From contig NW_026570306.1 of NCBI RefSeq assembly GCF_019649055.1, positions 124,001 to 188,000 of the forward strand: a stretch of DNA of 64,000 nucleotides. The letters are read 5' to 3'. The translations under genes and the position numbers were made by a program. This DNA comes from Paramacrobiotus metropolitanus. Lineage: Eukaryota; Tardigrada; Eutardigrada; Parachela; Macrobiotidae. Numbering within the stretch: the first letter of the stretch is position 1; every line of letters begins with the position of its first letter. Positions 33,119 to 49,585 of the stretch are shown piece by piece. The notes below the pieces were generated by a model that saw only the letters and a program-made list of their open reading frames with translations, searched no databases and was not told the DNA's origin.

Positions 33119-33809
33119 TTTGTTCCAGGCCGTGGTGGCATTCTCGTACGGCAAGGTTACTTTGTTTCGACGTGTATGTGAACCGGCCGAGGATAAGGGT
33201 TTGCTTCCCTGGATGTTCTTTAAAGTGGCAAGCCAGAATTTGTTACATTTATAACCCTTGAGTTTTTATACCGGATACCCGGGTAACTGGGTCAAATGAA
33301 ATCTGTTGTGTCATATGCTATGGTAGCAGTGAATCTGTTATAGTATATTACTCGTGTCATTTTGACTGTACATGTAAAATCTTTCATTTTTCTTTCTTTT
33401 CTTCTGTCACCTATAAATTTTTAATTAGGTAATCTCCGAATTGACCAAAGCTGCGGAATAAAAATATTTTGAATATGAGCTGCGTCAGGTGCTTTGTGTA
33501 AGACGGTGTATTTGTACACTGCCGTCGTGCAGGAGAATCGCAACAGGGAACGACAAGCTTGTTCGCCGCATGCATTTCTGATTTATGTATGTGGTTACAT
33601 CATACATGTACTGCGGCCAAGGAAACACTGACGTGAAGAAGGTGAAAAGCTGCAACATAAAGTGTAGCGTATTTTCGAGGTAAAACTCTTGCGTACTTCA
33701 AGCTTGCGTAGCACGGAAATACGGACATGCTATATCATAACGTTCGTTAACAGAAATTCAGTTTCGAAAAACATTTGACTAGATAAATCTATCACTAAGT
33801 TTAACTGCG
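33119..33809. other. Spacer between convergent gene G and the TMC gene
   Basis: The two genes end towards each other here. The stretch holds their 3' flanks; AATAAA near 33460 (GGAATAAAAATA) could serve gene G. I see no other element. Confidence 0.4.
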
Positions 33810-36800
33810 CTATTTCATGTTTTCTTGTTGGAACTGTCGAATCTTCCGCTCCATGAATTTCTTCTGCGCAGTCGTCTCCTCGATTTTCTTCTTAAGGATC
33901 ATCACCGCGTTGGCTTTGGCACGCGAGGTAGCGATCTGGTAGAAGAGAATGACGGCGATGACGATGAGTACCGGGAAGAGCACGACGGTGCTGGTGATGT
34001 AACGGAAGATCCAGCGGAAGCTCCCGCTGTAGTTGTCCACCGTGCCCATGAAGTAGTCGTACATGGTCGAATAGTCCACGTCGAACAGCAACGGTCCACA
34101 TACCGCCGATGGCTGGATTCTGCAGAGTACGGAATTATGTACATCTGTTAGAACTTCTTTGTTAATAAGTTAAACATTTAGTTTTTTTACTACGCAAAGG
34201 TCACATCCCTAGGTGAGTAAGCATTCAACACCAAGCATGAGATAAGGGTGAAATTAGCAGAATGTTGATAGCCCAAGATACGATGTATCGCAACGAATGA
34301 AAGTGTACAGAAGCCAGATTGTTCTTTTTGGATTCCTTACTTGATCATGGTAAACCCGATAATGCCGACCGACAAGAAGAATGCCAACATGGCCACAAAG
34401 GTAAAGAAGACATCGCTGCCGCTAGAATGGTGAATCTTCGTTGGTGTCTCGTACACCATAAATAATCCCACCTTTGGCAAATGAAAGCACTACTGACAGT
34501 TTGACATACGCTTAATACCTGTATTTAATTACAAGACCGGTTATAATGGCTTTTTGCTAGGCTGTTTTCGAAAAACCGATGAACCCTAACTAGATTTCTG
34601 ATGTATGTACTAGTACACAGATACTCGTACTGTACATTTAACCGGCAAAACAGACATACCTGAGCCAGAACGGCACGCAGGAAGAAATGGATCAGCGCCA
34701 TCACCGTCAGCATCGGGGCGAAGAACACACCCATCCAGTACAAGCACTGCACGTAGATGGCCGACAGGATGTTGCCCGTTAGATCAAACTCCATTCGCAG
34801 CATGTCGATTTTGGTTTTCTTATACAGCAACCTGGATAGCATGCCAAAAAGGTCACCAGCATGGCGTCGGAATTGACTTCCAAGGTTTCTTTTTATTGTT
34901 TTTTTAGCGGCATAACAACAGTACTCACGCTCGTGGCAAATGCAGAAAGAAGAACACCGCCAGGAATATTAAGATATCCAATAACAGGACTTTGTAGATT
35001 TGTTGTCCGACATATGTTTCAAAACACTGACAACACACCGATCGGCAAATTTATGACAAACGCTCAAATTTACCGATACTGAGAGATTTGTTTGGTTACC
35101 GGTATATCCGTACTGGCGCCCGTGTTATTCACCGCAAAGACCTTAACTGCGTCGTTTTTCGAGTCAAACAGGCTTAATTTTGCGAAGAGGGACACTAGAA
35201 GCACCGCGACTGAAGCGAACCGCAGCAGCACCGTGCGGATGAGCGTAATGCGGATCTCTACTTTCACCGTCGCGTAATCTTCAAACTGCGCCATAATGCC
35301 CAGGATAAACGGCATCAAGAAATTGAACACCGCCATGATGATGGACGGGATAAAGTTGCGCACGAGAATCTCGGCTTCCAGCAATAGATCAGTGCTGGTA
35401 GCGTTGGCCTGTTTTTGTTCCAGCTATCACAAGTAATTCATCAAGAAAGGGTATTACTACGGATTAGAAATGTTAAGGAAGGTAAATTTGAACAACGAAA
35501 GCACCAACCTTATTAATTATTAAATAAATCAATAGATAAAATCAGCAAGATAAAATTAATACATGATGGCTGAATACAGCAGAAAAAATTACATATCTAT
35601 ATAACCACCGTTGGCTTCTATCTGTACCGTCTGAATTATTTCTGGGCTGGACCAATTGGAAATGGCTTCGAACAGCAGCCAGACAAACGCGGCCAGAATA
35701 CCCCCGACCAACAGCCAGACGCCGGCGCGAATGGCGTACAGGACGAATAACTGATTGCGTGTCCGCACTTTCACGGTTCGCCGAGCACTTCCGCCCAGTA
35801 GAATCTGAAGTGTGGCAAATATTTTAGCAGCTTGCTGATCCTGAGAACGCTTTCTTTATTCGTATACAAAACTGCAGTGAGTGCAGTCTAAATAAAGCTG
35901 TCCCAAAACATAAACAGAAAGGAAAATACTCGTAATATTGATTTGCGGTAGCGCAGAATTTGTTCTGGATATAGTAATATGGTAAATGACCTTTTAGTTT
36001 TACATCACGATCAATTTTTTGTCTTCGTAGCTACGATAAAACAGTTGCGTCACTTATGTTATTCAGTTAACTGACCTTTAGTTGACTGGTTTCCGTTAGT
36101 TTCTGGTTGTCCACACCGGTCTGTACCGTGAGTAAATGCGACCAACTCCCAAACGCCACTTCACAGAACGGATTGACGCGCGCATGACGACCTTTCAGGC
36201 TCTCTTTCAGACTACTCGCCGAGCTGTATATATGATGGAATGCCAAACGTTATTCTTATGCTAAATCCGGTGCTTCCGGCTCGGTATTTACTGTGATTAA
36301 GTATCGTTGATTTGGTCCCTTTATGTACGGTATATGTATCTTTAGAGAATCGCAGAAATTATTTATCACAAAGATGTGAACACTCTTCGTGGAACGGCAC
36401 CAGTACACACCGAACTGTATCTTGTATAAAAATTTCGAAAAAGAACTAACGGTCTGATCCGCTCAGTCAGCCTCAGTGGGAAACTTCAAGAAAATGTATG
36501 AATTTCGTAGTGAATTGGCTGCACCGAGAGTGCCCAAATTGGCTTTGTTCTTAGGGCTGATGATAGTTAAAACTCATCACACAATAACAGGCCTGCTTAT
36601 AATCGTAATGATTTCGGAATATAATTTTTCTATAATAATTTCGTTATATCATAGTGTTTTCTAAAGTAATATACGTACGTCGTACGAGTGTTTGCGTTAC
36701 AGATTGCAATGCACGTATTGCCACGTTGTGACGCTCTATTTGTACATAAAAAATAATCATCCTACCTGAATATGAGAATAACCACGCTGACCAATAGCCC

Positions 36801-39458
36801 GGCTACGATACTGGACAGAAACGCAAAGGGCAACCGATAATGAAATCCCTCATCCAAGTATGACTTCAGTAGGCTGAGCGCTTCGGCTGGTCGGTGCTCG
36901 AAGAAGGTGGAATTTCGAGTTTTATTAAGCATTTCTAGACGGTCAACGTATTGCCCCAAATACAGCCAGGACGCTTCCAGCCAACCCTACGAAAACCACG
37001 TTTCCCATCAAAGTCTCGAACGAATCTAGATCGGTTCAATTTTTTAAAAATTTCCAAGTACTTTGTAAGGGGTACATCTTGTTTAATCGGATGAAGGAGA
37101 AAAGCAAAAGAAAATCCAGTGTTAAACTGAACCTTTTGGGTGGTCCACTTAAACGACCATCGCCATTTACTTAACATAGTGACCCAATTAAGCGACCGTT
37201 CTTAAGCCAGTGCACTACGATAATTGTTAGTTAGATTGCACTTAGCCCTGCAGTGGCGTTCTAGTGGTGCACACGAAAACTGCATATAAATTTGCCTTTA
37301 TTCCAGTACTATAATAACCGAACTAGTTTCCTAAAGAAATAACTGGAAATTGACAGTTTTCCGGAGTACTGACCGTTCCCTGTAGCAACTGGAATGCCGC
37401 CGTGGTATACTGTTCGGTCTGCGTTTGGCCTAGGAATACGGCGTCCACAGAGGCGAATTTGGCCAAATACTGTGCGTTCAGTTCAGCGCCGGCCAGCCCG
37501 GATTCCCTGGCGACAATGTCCAGCACTTCCTGCTCGAGTATACTAGCGTGGTGCACGGATGTGTTGAGCTGGAGAATATGCTGGTAGCGGAAGTCGTTCA
37601 CAATGGTCGGCGCTATGAACAGACCGCCCACCAGCACGAACATGGTGACACTGATCAGCAGCAGACGGTTGATTAAGGTCACGTAGCTGGCGATACCGCT
37701 ACCGAAATATCCTGTACAGAATTTCTTATCATTTATTAAAAAATAACTTTGGAAGTTATTTGGCTAGGTTGTGCAGGTAAATACAGGTAAATTATTTTCC
37801 TTTCTTGTTTTGACATATCCTTTGTACATACTTGTAGAACAATGCTCAGATGCTATTAAAAATATAATTATACGAGTACAAAATAATTATGTTAGTACCC
37901 TTGTAAAACTGTAAAAACACATTATTGTTATTATACGCCCCTGAATACATACACCATTGCTTTGGTTTTGTAAATTTACGATGAGTTTTGTACACTTTTT
38001 ATAATTGTATCGGTCATAATATGCGGATAAGGTTATATTACGTGAACAATAATATTTTACCTAACTGGAAAACGTAGATCAGCAAAATTTGTTGATCTAC
38101 ATTTTCCTCAATTCTACTTCATTTACGAGGTACGATATTTCTACGTACCTCATTTACGAGGTGCGATATTAGGTACGATATTTAAATACTGAAGTGTGTA
38201 CCTTGGATACGTTGGTAAACAGGTTCATAAAAATTGACGGTGCGCATTAAACGTTTTCCGGTATCGGCGATGGAATAAGTAAATCGCCGCACAAATCCCC
38301 GTCGAATCATCTGTTCAGTATCGCCTTGGGCCATTAACTTTACCCTGTCACGAAGAAATAAAATTGCTAGAAATTGTAGTGCAACGGTTTCGAGTGCATC
38401 CTAGGCTTCAGATAAATACAGTACAGTATTCAAGAAGTACCACTTGCGGCGTGAAGCGTGTACGAAAGTTATACTCGTATTTTTAAAATGAAAACAAGCA
38501 CTTCATGAAACCATATTTTCAAGGCGCACGGTTGCACTGGTTTGAGAATATTTTTTAGTAGCAATAATACTTTTGCTTATGGTCAAAGCACGAAACAGAA
38601 AAAATATTAAAAGAAGCGTAAAATTAAAACGCCAGCTTGTTTAGCTATGTTAAAAAATACTTCATTATACATATTACAACCAGCTAGGCACGATATCATT
38701 AGAAAACAACGGTAAATTAAATAAGACAGCAGAAAAATAAAGAAACCCATTTTTTAAAAAAATCAGTTCAAAATGATTTCTCATTTATATCTCTATATTC
38801 TATTCCAGTTTACCCCAATAACTTTTGCTGATTTTAACGCTAATTGAACAAAACGTCGTCAATTTATCGTTAAAACAATTATTATGACAATAAAAACATA
38901 ATAAGCGCTTCCACAGAATCCGCCAAAAAAGCGTTGCGGTATATAATAAACCAATTTAATAGTTTAAATATTTTAATATTGTTTTAATAATAATTCAGTA
39001 TCGTTTTTGGGCATTTTGGTATTACCTCCTTTTTTTAAACAAAATGACCCATGGAGTATTTACCGGTTCTGTTTGAGCGTTTCCAAGGGATGCGCATGCG
39101 CTGCTTCACTGCTGGGATCCGCCCAACAGTATTTCGCCCAGCACTGCCGTTTCCCGTACAACCGCACATGGTGACGGATCTCCCGGCGCTCCTCCACTTC
39201 CTCCACCGGTAATTTCCCCGCGTCCGCTTCATCCAACTCCTCCATATCGTCCTCCTCGTCCGAGCGGTAATTCTCATTGAGCATGGCGTCGTTCCCACGG
39301 TAGCGCAGGCTGGGAACGGACACCGCCTCGGAGCGGATACTGGACACGGCGGAATACGTTTCACCGGTATCCTGCCGGTCGTTAACAGGCGGTTGTTGGT
39401 GATCGTAGGCGTTGATAAAGCCGCTGCGAATTGGCTGTAGGGGAATGTTTACCGCCAT
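33810..39458 (-). CDS. TMC-family transmembrane channel-like protein
   Basis: Predicted exons in gene order: 39458-39064, 38344-38202, 37711-37374, 36986-36766, 36223-36076, 35804-35628, 35423-35100, 35026-34929, 34831-34660, 34471-34341, 34119-33810; 2457 nt, 818 residues. The N-terminus is acidic and cytosolic (RSDEEDDMEELDEADAG). Membrane parts follow in TMC order: GYFGSGIASYVTL.., YRLPFAFLSSIVAGLLVSVV, a long FIPSIIMAVFNFLMPFI segment, then CFETYVGQQIYKVLLLD, the TMC signature, which usually reads CWET, and YVQCLYWMGVFFAPML. The C-terminal exon has a last membrane helix and a basic coiled tail. TMC proteins form mechanically gated or leak cation channels at the cell surface. The 3' border of exon 6 was chosen to keep phase and is the weakest; 35593 is the alternative donor. 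Confidence 0.85.
38074..38100. repeat. Short hairpin in TMC intron 2
   Basis: GTAGATCAGCAAA and TTTGTTGATCTAC are inverted copies with one G/T mismatch. Next to it (38108-38180) is a partial direct repeat of TCATTTACGAGGTRCGATATT. Confidence 0.6.
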
Positions 39459-40070
39459 GTTTTATGACGGTGCATGTGTCGCTGTGATTTATCGGGGTGG
39501 TTAACGATTGGTAAACAGTCGCGGAATCCAATAATATTCCCGGATAAAGAATTAAATAATAAAAAGTGATTAGTGAGGATCAGAGTCTGGCTTGATTCAT
39601 CATATTGCACCGTCGCAATGGATGAAACAAAACAGCGTGTGACGTAGTAAAGCGGCTTAGCAAGAACTTATTCCGAGTTTGAAGTGGCGCAAAAATTACA
39701 GTCAGTTATAAAGCATGCTAATGTAAATGGCATTACGAAGGACACATTTTTTTAGCCAAATTATTCCGATGTCAGCTGCTCTAAACAAGGAGCTGGGAAT
39801 ATATTTCTGTTTGGATCCAGATGCAATTCCATGCTGTAGTTCGCGCGCTGCAGTAATCCGTGTAATTGGTGGTACCTGATGTTAAGCGTCGCTTCGATGA
39901 GCTGTGTATATGTTTTGCCGATATGTGTGTGTGCTGTCGTCAACGGAGTATTGTAGAAACAGAATATAATCTTATCGCTGCTGCTGTATCTCCCCGGCAT
40001 AATTACTTAATTGTCCGATTTGATGAAACAACCACTAATCAAGAAAATACATTTGATAGCTTAGCGCGTA
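39459..40070. other. Upstream region of the TMC gene
   Basis: This stretch contains the presumed TMC promoter. A 79-codon minus-strand frame (39761-40000, tail YSMELHLDPNRN) has coding-like composition but no recognised relatives and no clear borders. Confidence 0.3.
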
Positions 40071-40271
40071 TATAGGGGGAAAAATGAGTCTATCCGAACC
40101 AGTCCCTTGTACGTCTGATGTCAGCCGGCTGGTGTTTTACGTTGTGGCTATACGTGGCGCTTATGTACCGCGCCTGATTTAACCGTATGTATTGCCGTAA
40201 CGTCACACTCCAGGCGGGTGACGGCAGCAGTACAGGGAACCGGGCCGAGTAGACTTGTTTGTCCCCCTATA
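40071..40271. mobile_element. 201-bp hairpin MITE
   Basis: The ends TATAGGGGGA..AGTCTA and TAGACT..TCCCCCTATA are inverted, and complementarity continues inward for about 75 bp (AGTCCCTTGTAC against GTACAGGGAACC; GTCAGCC against GGTGAC). About 100 bp of the inside recurs at 50587-50690. No open frame. Confidence 0.65.
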
Positions 40272-41412
40272 TGTACGTATGTTAATGTATAGTAACGTAC
40301 GTATTATAGGTCGGTGGTGCTAATCATTACGTCATTCTCTTCATTTTAAAATTGTTGTCGTTTCATTAGTTTTGTTTGTTATTATTTTCTTAAATAGCGA
40401 TAGTAATACACAATCTACAAAAATTTCGCTGCACAAATAGCTGATCTAACCACACCCAAACAATCTTAAATAAAATAAATCCCACGAAACTTAAGGGAGT
40501 ATTGTGGTGTCAGAGTACTGTCATACACCAATGCGCGATGCCAGAGGAAATTGCTTTAAATTGAGAATGCACTCTGTGATGAGCGTTGCACGGCACAATG
40601 ATACGGTTTGTGTATAAACCAACGTGCACACATTTTTATTATTTGAATTTTGTTCCTTAGCTACAAGATGCAATAAGGACCACTTTTAGTAACTATTATG
40701 GTATTATCATTCTGTTAATCATTATCATTATTCTTTTAAATAAAAAATAATTAATAAAAATTCATAACAAAAGTGGACATTTCTTTTTGTTTGGATGATT
40801 ATTAAGACCATTTAAATTTCACATTATTTATAAGATATGCCTTCGAAGCGCCTTTTATTGGGTTTGTTTGAATGTCTTCCACATTTACGAACCGAAAAGC
40901 ACAGATAAATAATCAGTTCATTTCATCAAGATAAATATAATCAAACGCAACATCAGCCGCAACCACACATTACTTACAATTAGAGAAAATGAAGCAGCAC
41001 CAACACCACAACGCTCAGTAAGCTGAAAATTAACTAATTTTGCTTAATCATTCTGACTTCCGGTTGCACATACTTATGCTAACGATAAGCGGTGCGGTAT
41101 AGCCGTACTTGTACAACGCTTCCCACCAGTTGATCCAATCGAGGTTTACTGATGTTTATCGGCATCAACCAAAATGCTCACATGCTGGATTTCCTCATTT
41201 TTCCGTGAAACTGCATTATCGCGCTCATTGCACGCCGCAGCTACTTCACTGTATAACAGCATTGAACGGTGCGGGTACAGCCGGAAGTGTGGCTATTTAA
41301 GCAGTGTAGTGGAGGAGAATTTTCCTGCAAGTGACCTTTATCCTGTATCATTTATTCCGCTGTTGAATTTGATTGAGAGGAAACACTTCTGTTCATCACA
41401 ATTTATTTTGAA
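40272..41412. other. AT-rich intergenic stretch before HPPD
   Basis: No supported gene or repeat. The last few hundred bases must contain the promoter and leader of the HPPD gene. Confidence 0.4.
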
Positions 41413-45511
<4,099 letters not shown>

Positions 45512-46543
45512 ATCGCACCCGCCACAAGAACTGTTCCCGTATTGCTTAATTGGAATCCAACCTTACCGTGCTACTGTCTTATATGCGTATGCGCGGCTAG
45601 CGTGTTATTTACACTTTTGGATCCGTTTAATATGCAAATGTAGCTTTTGGAGACTTGATTATAAAAAAGATGTTATAGTTGGTGTATTTAATCAGAAGAT
45701 TTTGGCAAACGAACCGAATGACTAGAAAGCATAATAAATAGCTGTTACTACTGTAAACCGCAATTAATTCCGCGCTAGCCAAAATTCCTTCACTGTTATT
45801 CCGTCACGTATTATGCTGCATTTCCGTATTTCCTTAACAGGCAGACACCATGATGCGAAAATTTCTGTGCTATGTAGCATGTACTTATCGTAAGCGGTTA
45901 AAAAGAAAGCAGCGATTCACAAAAAAACATTTCCTGTGTACTATCTAGGGCAGGAAGCGTGCCAGTTACATAAACATACAAGAGCCCATATCGCATTTCC
46001 GCGTTGAAGTGCAAAGAAACTCAAGGTCGTTTTCAAACCTAAACCTAAACTGTATGTACAGTTCAAGTTGTACTCACTTAAAATCCCGCGCGGCGTTTAG
46101 CGCGCAAGCTGTACCTTTCTTTAATATTTATCTACAGTATGTTGGGATGGCATTTTATTGAACATAATTGCGTGTCAAATTCATCAGTTGGCAACTTGAC
46201 AGGATTCAATCGCAAGTAAAAAAAATCGGTAATCAGAGAATAAAGTCATTTTATGTTATGTAGCCGATCGAAGTTTTTTTTTACTTTCTAATCACCCAGA
46301 AGATTATAAAACCGGAAGCTATAGCTATAAAAGGAACATTGATTTTACGGTTACAATGTTACATTATATTCGAAATGGTAGTAGTGGTACATACTGCATG
46401 AGATTAAAAGAAATTCCCATTCCTTTACGAAAACTCTTTATAGGAAGGCGACACACGCTCGTAAAGTGTTATTATGGAGTATGAATTTGCCGGTCAAGCA
46501 GGTGCATCGTTTATCGTAGGCTAAAATCCCATTCGGTTCTAGT
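45512..46543. other. Spacer between convergent HPPD and the clan-CD-like gene
   Basis: The sequence is non-coding and AT-rich. AATAAA occurs near 45733 (GCATAATAAATAG), downstream of HPPD. No repeat structure seen. Confidence 0.4.
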
Positions 46544-47968
46544 TTATTCTTCGAATCCAATGCTGAGAAAATTACCCTGGTGGTAGTCAATCATTTGCGG
46601 ATTCTCTAAATACTCTTGCAGCTGATCCCTTACAAGGTATTCAGAGCGAAGCGGAGAAGCCTTAAGCTTGCCACTAACGAATATGTAGTCTCCAAAACTA
46701 GCTGGAATAAAGCGATGAATATAGCGGTGCACCGCACAATCGGCACTGGGGGATTTAAAGCCATCATTGTTCAGTACAACAACACATCCTGAATAGGAGC
46801 TAACACTTTCGGCAAATTCCCATCCCCGCGATCCATAGTGCTCAAAGCGGGCAAAGTGTTCCACCAATATTCTGATGACATCGACATACCCTCGTAGCTT
46901 TGTAAAAAGATACACGTTGTTAATGTCGAAGCCCGTTGCTCCAAGACGAATACACCCAGTGGAATCAGCATCGCAGTTGAAAACCAGCGTTCGAAATTTT
47001 CCCCGCGGTGTTTCCTGCGCTTTGGTGACGACCCATTCAATAAACTGCTCTGGCGACCAATCCGCGGGAGGTTCAAGCTTTTGGTGTGCAAAGAGCGCCA
47101 CACGGTTGCCCGAGTTGCACACAAATGACGGTGACGCGATGGACACCATACGGCCATCCGGGGAAATCTTATCGTCGAACCGGTATGTTGTTGTGGATTT
47201 CGTCAGTTCTCGTCTCACTTCCGTCCATGGGACGAAGTTTTCCAGCGGGTAAGCAGGAGCCTGACAAAAACAGTCGACAAAGTGGAAGCGTTCCGTCGCA
47301 TTGGGTCGGGCAATGATATTCTCCGCATGAGGTCTTGCCAGTTTGATGCTGCCTGTATACGGTGGGCGGACGAAGCGAGGGTACATCTTTCCGCTACACG
47401 TCATGGGTTGATCAGTTACCGCAGCCAGCACATCACAATTTACTGTTTTCGCTATCTTGCGCATGAAGTGTTCACCTTTTTCCGTTGCAGCTACGGAGCA
47501 GGACATTATCCATATGGTTCCAATTAAGCCCTTCCATGGCAATAAGAAACCGCATTCTCCATTGCTGTCCAGTTGCCAGGATTCGGCGCCCAGAACAAAA
47601 TAGCCATCGTTGCCGTGACAGTTGATTACCAGATCTTGCAGTTTTCCTCCAAGATTTCTGGCAACTTGTGCTACCCAGCTGACGATATGCGTCCGTGAAT
47701 GGTGACAATCGATATTCCACGTATTACTGCATCTCACGAGGTCGCTGACTTGATAATTAAGACACATACACGGCTCCTCCAGTTTACCATTACGTAACTT
47801 TAATTCAAAAAAGAATCTCTGAAGCTTTAGCGGAACAAGAGAAAACATTCTTATGTTGACAACGAGCTGGGCGGTAATTGACAGAAAAAGGTTGAGGTTT
47901 ATCGGCAAAAAACTCGAATTTTTATCGTGTCGTTTACCAGCGGGGCGCTCTAACCATAAGTGTACCAA
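46544..47968 (-). CDS. Tandem clan-CD-like (caspase-fold-like) protein, first copy with His/Cys
   Basis: An uninterrupted 474-codon frame; ATG at 47848 (residue 41) is the more likely start because the first 40 residues are atypical. The protein has two similar halves. Half 1 (about 90-200) has a hydrophobic strand ending in CHG (LVINCHGNDG, His118) and another ending in Cys (GTIWIMSCSVA, Cys157), followed by a helix and NCDVLAAV. This is the His-Gly plus Cys layout of clan CD cysteine peptidases and related HG/C domains. Half 2 (about 300-420) repeats the pattern (TLVFNCDADSTGCIRLG; then GWEFAESVSSYSGCVVVLNN) but has lost both catalytic residues. I do not recognise the exact family. It could be a protease, a toxin-type domain of old bacterial origin, or a binding protein. 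No introns, unlike all its neighbours. Confidence 0.6.
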   Translation of the reverse strand: MVHLWLERPAGKRHDKNSSFLPINLNLFLSITAQLVVNIRMFSLVPLKLQRFFFELKLRNGKLEEPCMCLNYQVSDLVRCSNTWNIDCHHSRTHIVSWVAQVARNLGGKLQDLVINCHGNDGYFVLGAESWQLDSNGECGFLLPWKGLIGTIWIMSCSVAATEKGEHFMRKIAKTVNCDVLAAVTDQPMTCSGKMYPRFVRPPYTGSIKLARPHAENIIARPNATERFHFVDCFCQAPAYPLENFVPWTEVRRELTKSTTTYRFDDKISPDGRMVSIASPSFVCNSGNRVALFAHQKLEPPADWSPEQFIEWVVTKAQETPRGKFRTLVFNCDADSTGCIRLGATGFDINNVYLFTKLRGYVDVIRILVEHFARFEHYGSRGWEFAESVSSYSGCVVVLNNDGFKSPSADCAVHRYIHRFIPASFGDYIFVSGKLKASPLRSEYLVRDQLQEYLENPQMIDYHQGNFLSIGFEE

Positions 47969-49585
47969 GGACAGCTATTTTATTGCTGTTGTCGTACCAT
48001 GGCGATGTGCATCGAAGAAAACTAACCACATCACGTGTTAACTCTTACTGCATGGTCCATGACTAATAACTATCACGATGCACGGAAATGGGAAGAAGTA
48101 TTTTTTGCTTTGAATGATCTAGACTCTGGGTGGGAAAAGCTGTACACATAATATCAAAGATAGCTTGTCCAAGATAACGATAACCAGGGTCTAGGTAACC
48201 GTCCTTCATAGGAATACCTCTGCGAATACTGCGATGCGCAATAGTCGCTTGTCACGTTTCAGTTTGAACGATGGCGACTGTTTACTAAACTGTATCTGTC
48301 AACCTTGAAACGTTTGTTTATTGTACTGCCTTTTTATAGCTTTGCAGGCTGACACCACAAAAGCTACTCTCTTGTGTGTACATATAGTTATCTACTAGTA
48401 TATACGAGCATTGTGGACTCTCATACTATTAGAACTTATTTGATAATTACTGTTAGACTCTCATAAAAAAACTATTATTGCTAACATTATACTCAATTGG
48501 AGCCTGTACGCCTATTGCATATTAACGCTGAGATTTCCAAAAAAAAGCAAAAACAATCGATATGAGGGAAGCCATTTAATAGCCTGGCGGTATACGTGGA
48601 CCATGGTAGATGCTATGCAGCAAATGGCGATGACCGACGTGTACAATATATATTAGTATTACGTACAGCTCTAGCTAGATAGTAGAATATGGATAATTAA
48701 ACTGCCAGCTATTGAGTCTAGCAAAGGGGCAGATGAGGTGCACCATACCTGAAAATTATAGAATACGCTTTGCAGTACGAGGACATTTGGGTGCTGTGAA
48801 CATACCCTGCACGATTAGGCTGCGATGAACAGCTGGTTAGCCGTAGCTCGCAACGCTACTGATATCACAGTCTGAATGCAAACGGCTATAAATTTAGCCC
48901 GGCTGCTCATCGCAGCCTAATCGTGCAGGGTATGTTCACAGCACCCAAATGTCCTCGTACAGTAAAATTTATCATTAGAAGATAGATACTCCTTTGAAGT
49001 GTTATTGAAAGAAAATTTCTGCACAAAGAGAAATAATTACAAACCAATAAATACTAAAGAGATTAACACGGTTTTCCAGAGCTTCACAAAACACATACAT
49101 TTTCGTTTATAAACAATAGTCGATCGTCGTAACGGAAATTTTGGAGGTTAGAGTATTTGCATTTCGCTTTGCACCTGTAAATGCATGCTGGATAGCAGCT
49201 TTCTCTCACACGTCTGTTAATAATTTTCATTCATCTAGTGAATGAATTCATTATATTTAACCGGCATGCACATAAGCACAGATTCACATTTTGACATAGT
49301 CTTACTCTTTGCGCCGCTCCGTACTACGCGGGCTAGTCGTCGGGGACAACGGGATCGATAACGCTGCTAGCAATGTATGCTCGAAGCCGTTCGTTGTATC
49401 CGTGCCTTATTTGGTGGTGTATGCGCAAATGCTGTCGTGTGTGATTTTGCACACTGTAACCGTTGCCGTTGCGTTGCCGAGCAGAAAAAGTGACTAGGGA
49501 ATAGTGAGCAACATCGAAATTATGTTTTTAAATACCCTGCATGCTTTGCAGTTGCCGTCATTAACCTCCGTTCTGCCGGCCACAG
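47969..49585. other. Intergenic stretch containing a long hairpin
   Basis: No gene can be supported here, although the first exon of the C2-domain gene may lie in the last 300 bp. The long inverted repeat at 48775-48960 is listed separately. Confidence 0.4.
48775..48960. repeat. Long near-perfect hairpin, 59-bp arms
   Basis: Arms 48775-48833 and 48902-48960 are reverse complements with one mismatch over 59 bp. The 68-bp loop holds a second imperfect pairing (TAGCCGT with ACGGCTA). No open frame and no obvious target duplication. It could be a small MITE or a precursor-like RNA hairpin. Confidence 0.85.

Noticed and set aside
33825-34151. Plus-strand frame of 108 codons
   Set aside because: It is the antisense shadow of the last TMC exon, whose minus-strand frame has clear membrane and coiled features.
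36476-36664. Plus-strand frame with a hydrophobic stretch
   Set aside because: It lies in a TMC intron on the opposite strand; hydrophobicity is expected from AT-rich sequence.
39761-40000. Minus-strand 79-codon frame near the TMC start
   Set aside because: Composition is protein-like, but there is no domain, no convincing splice border and no partner exon; it is kept only as a note.
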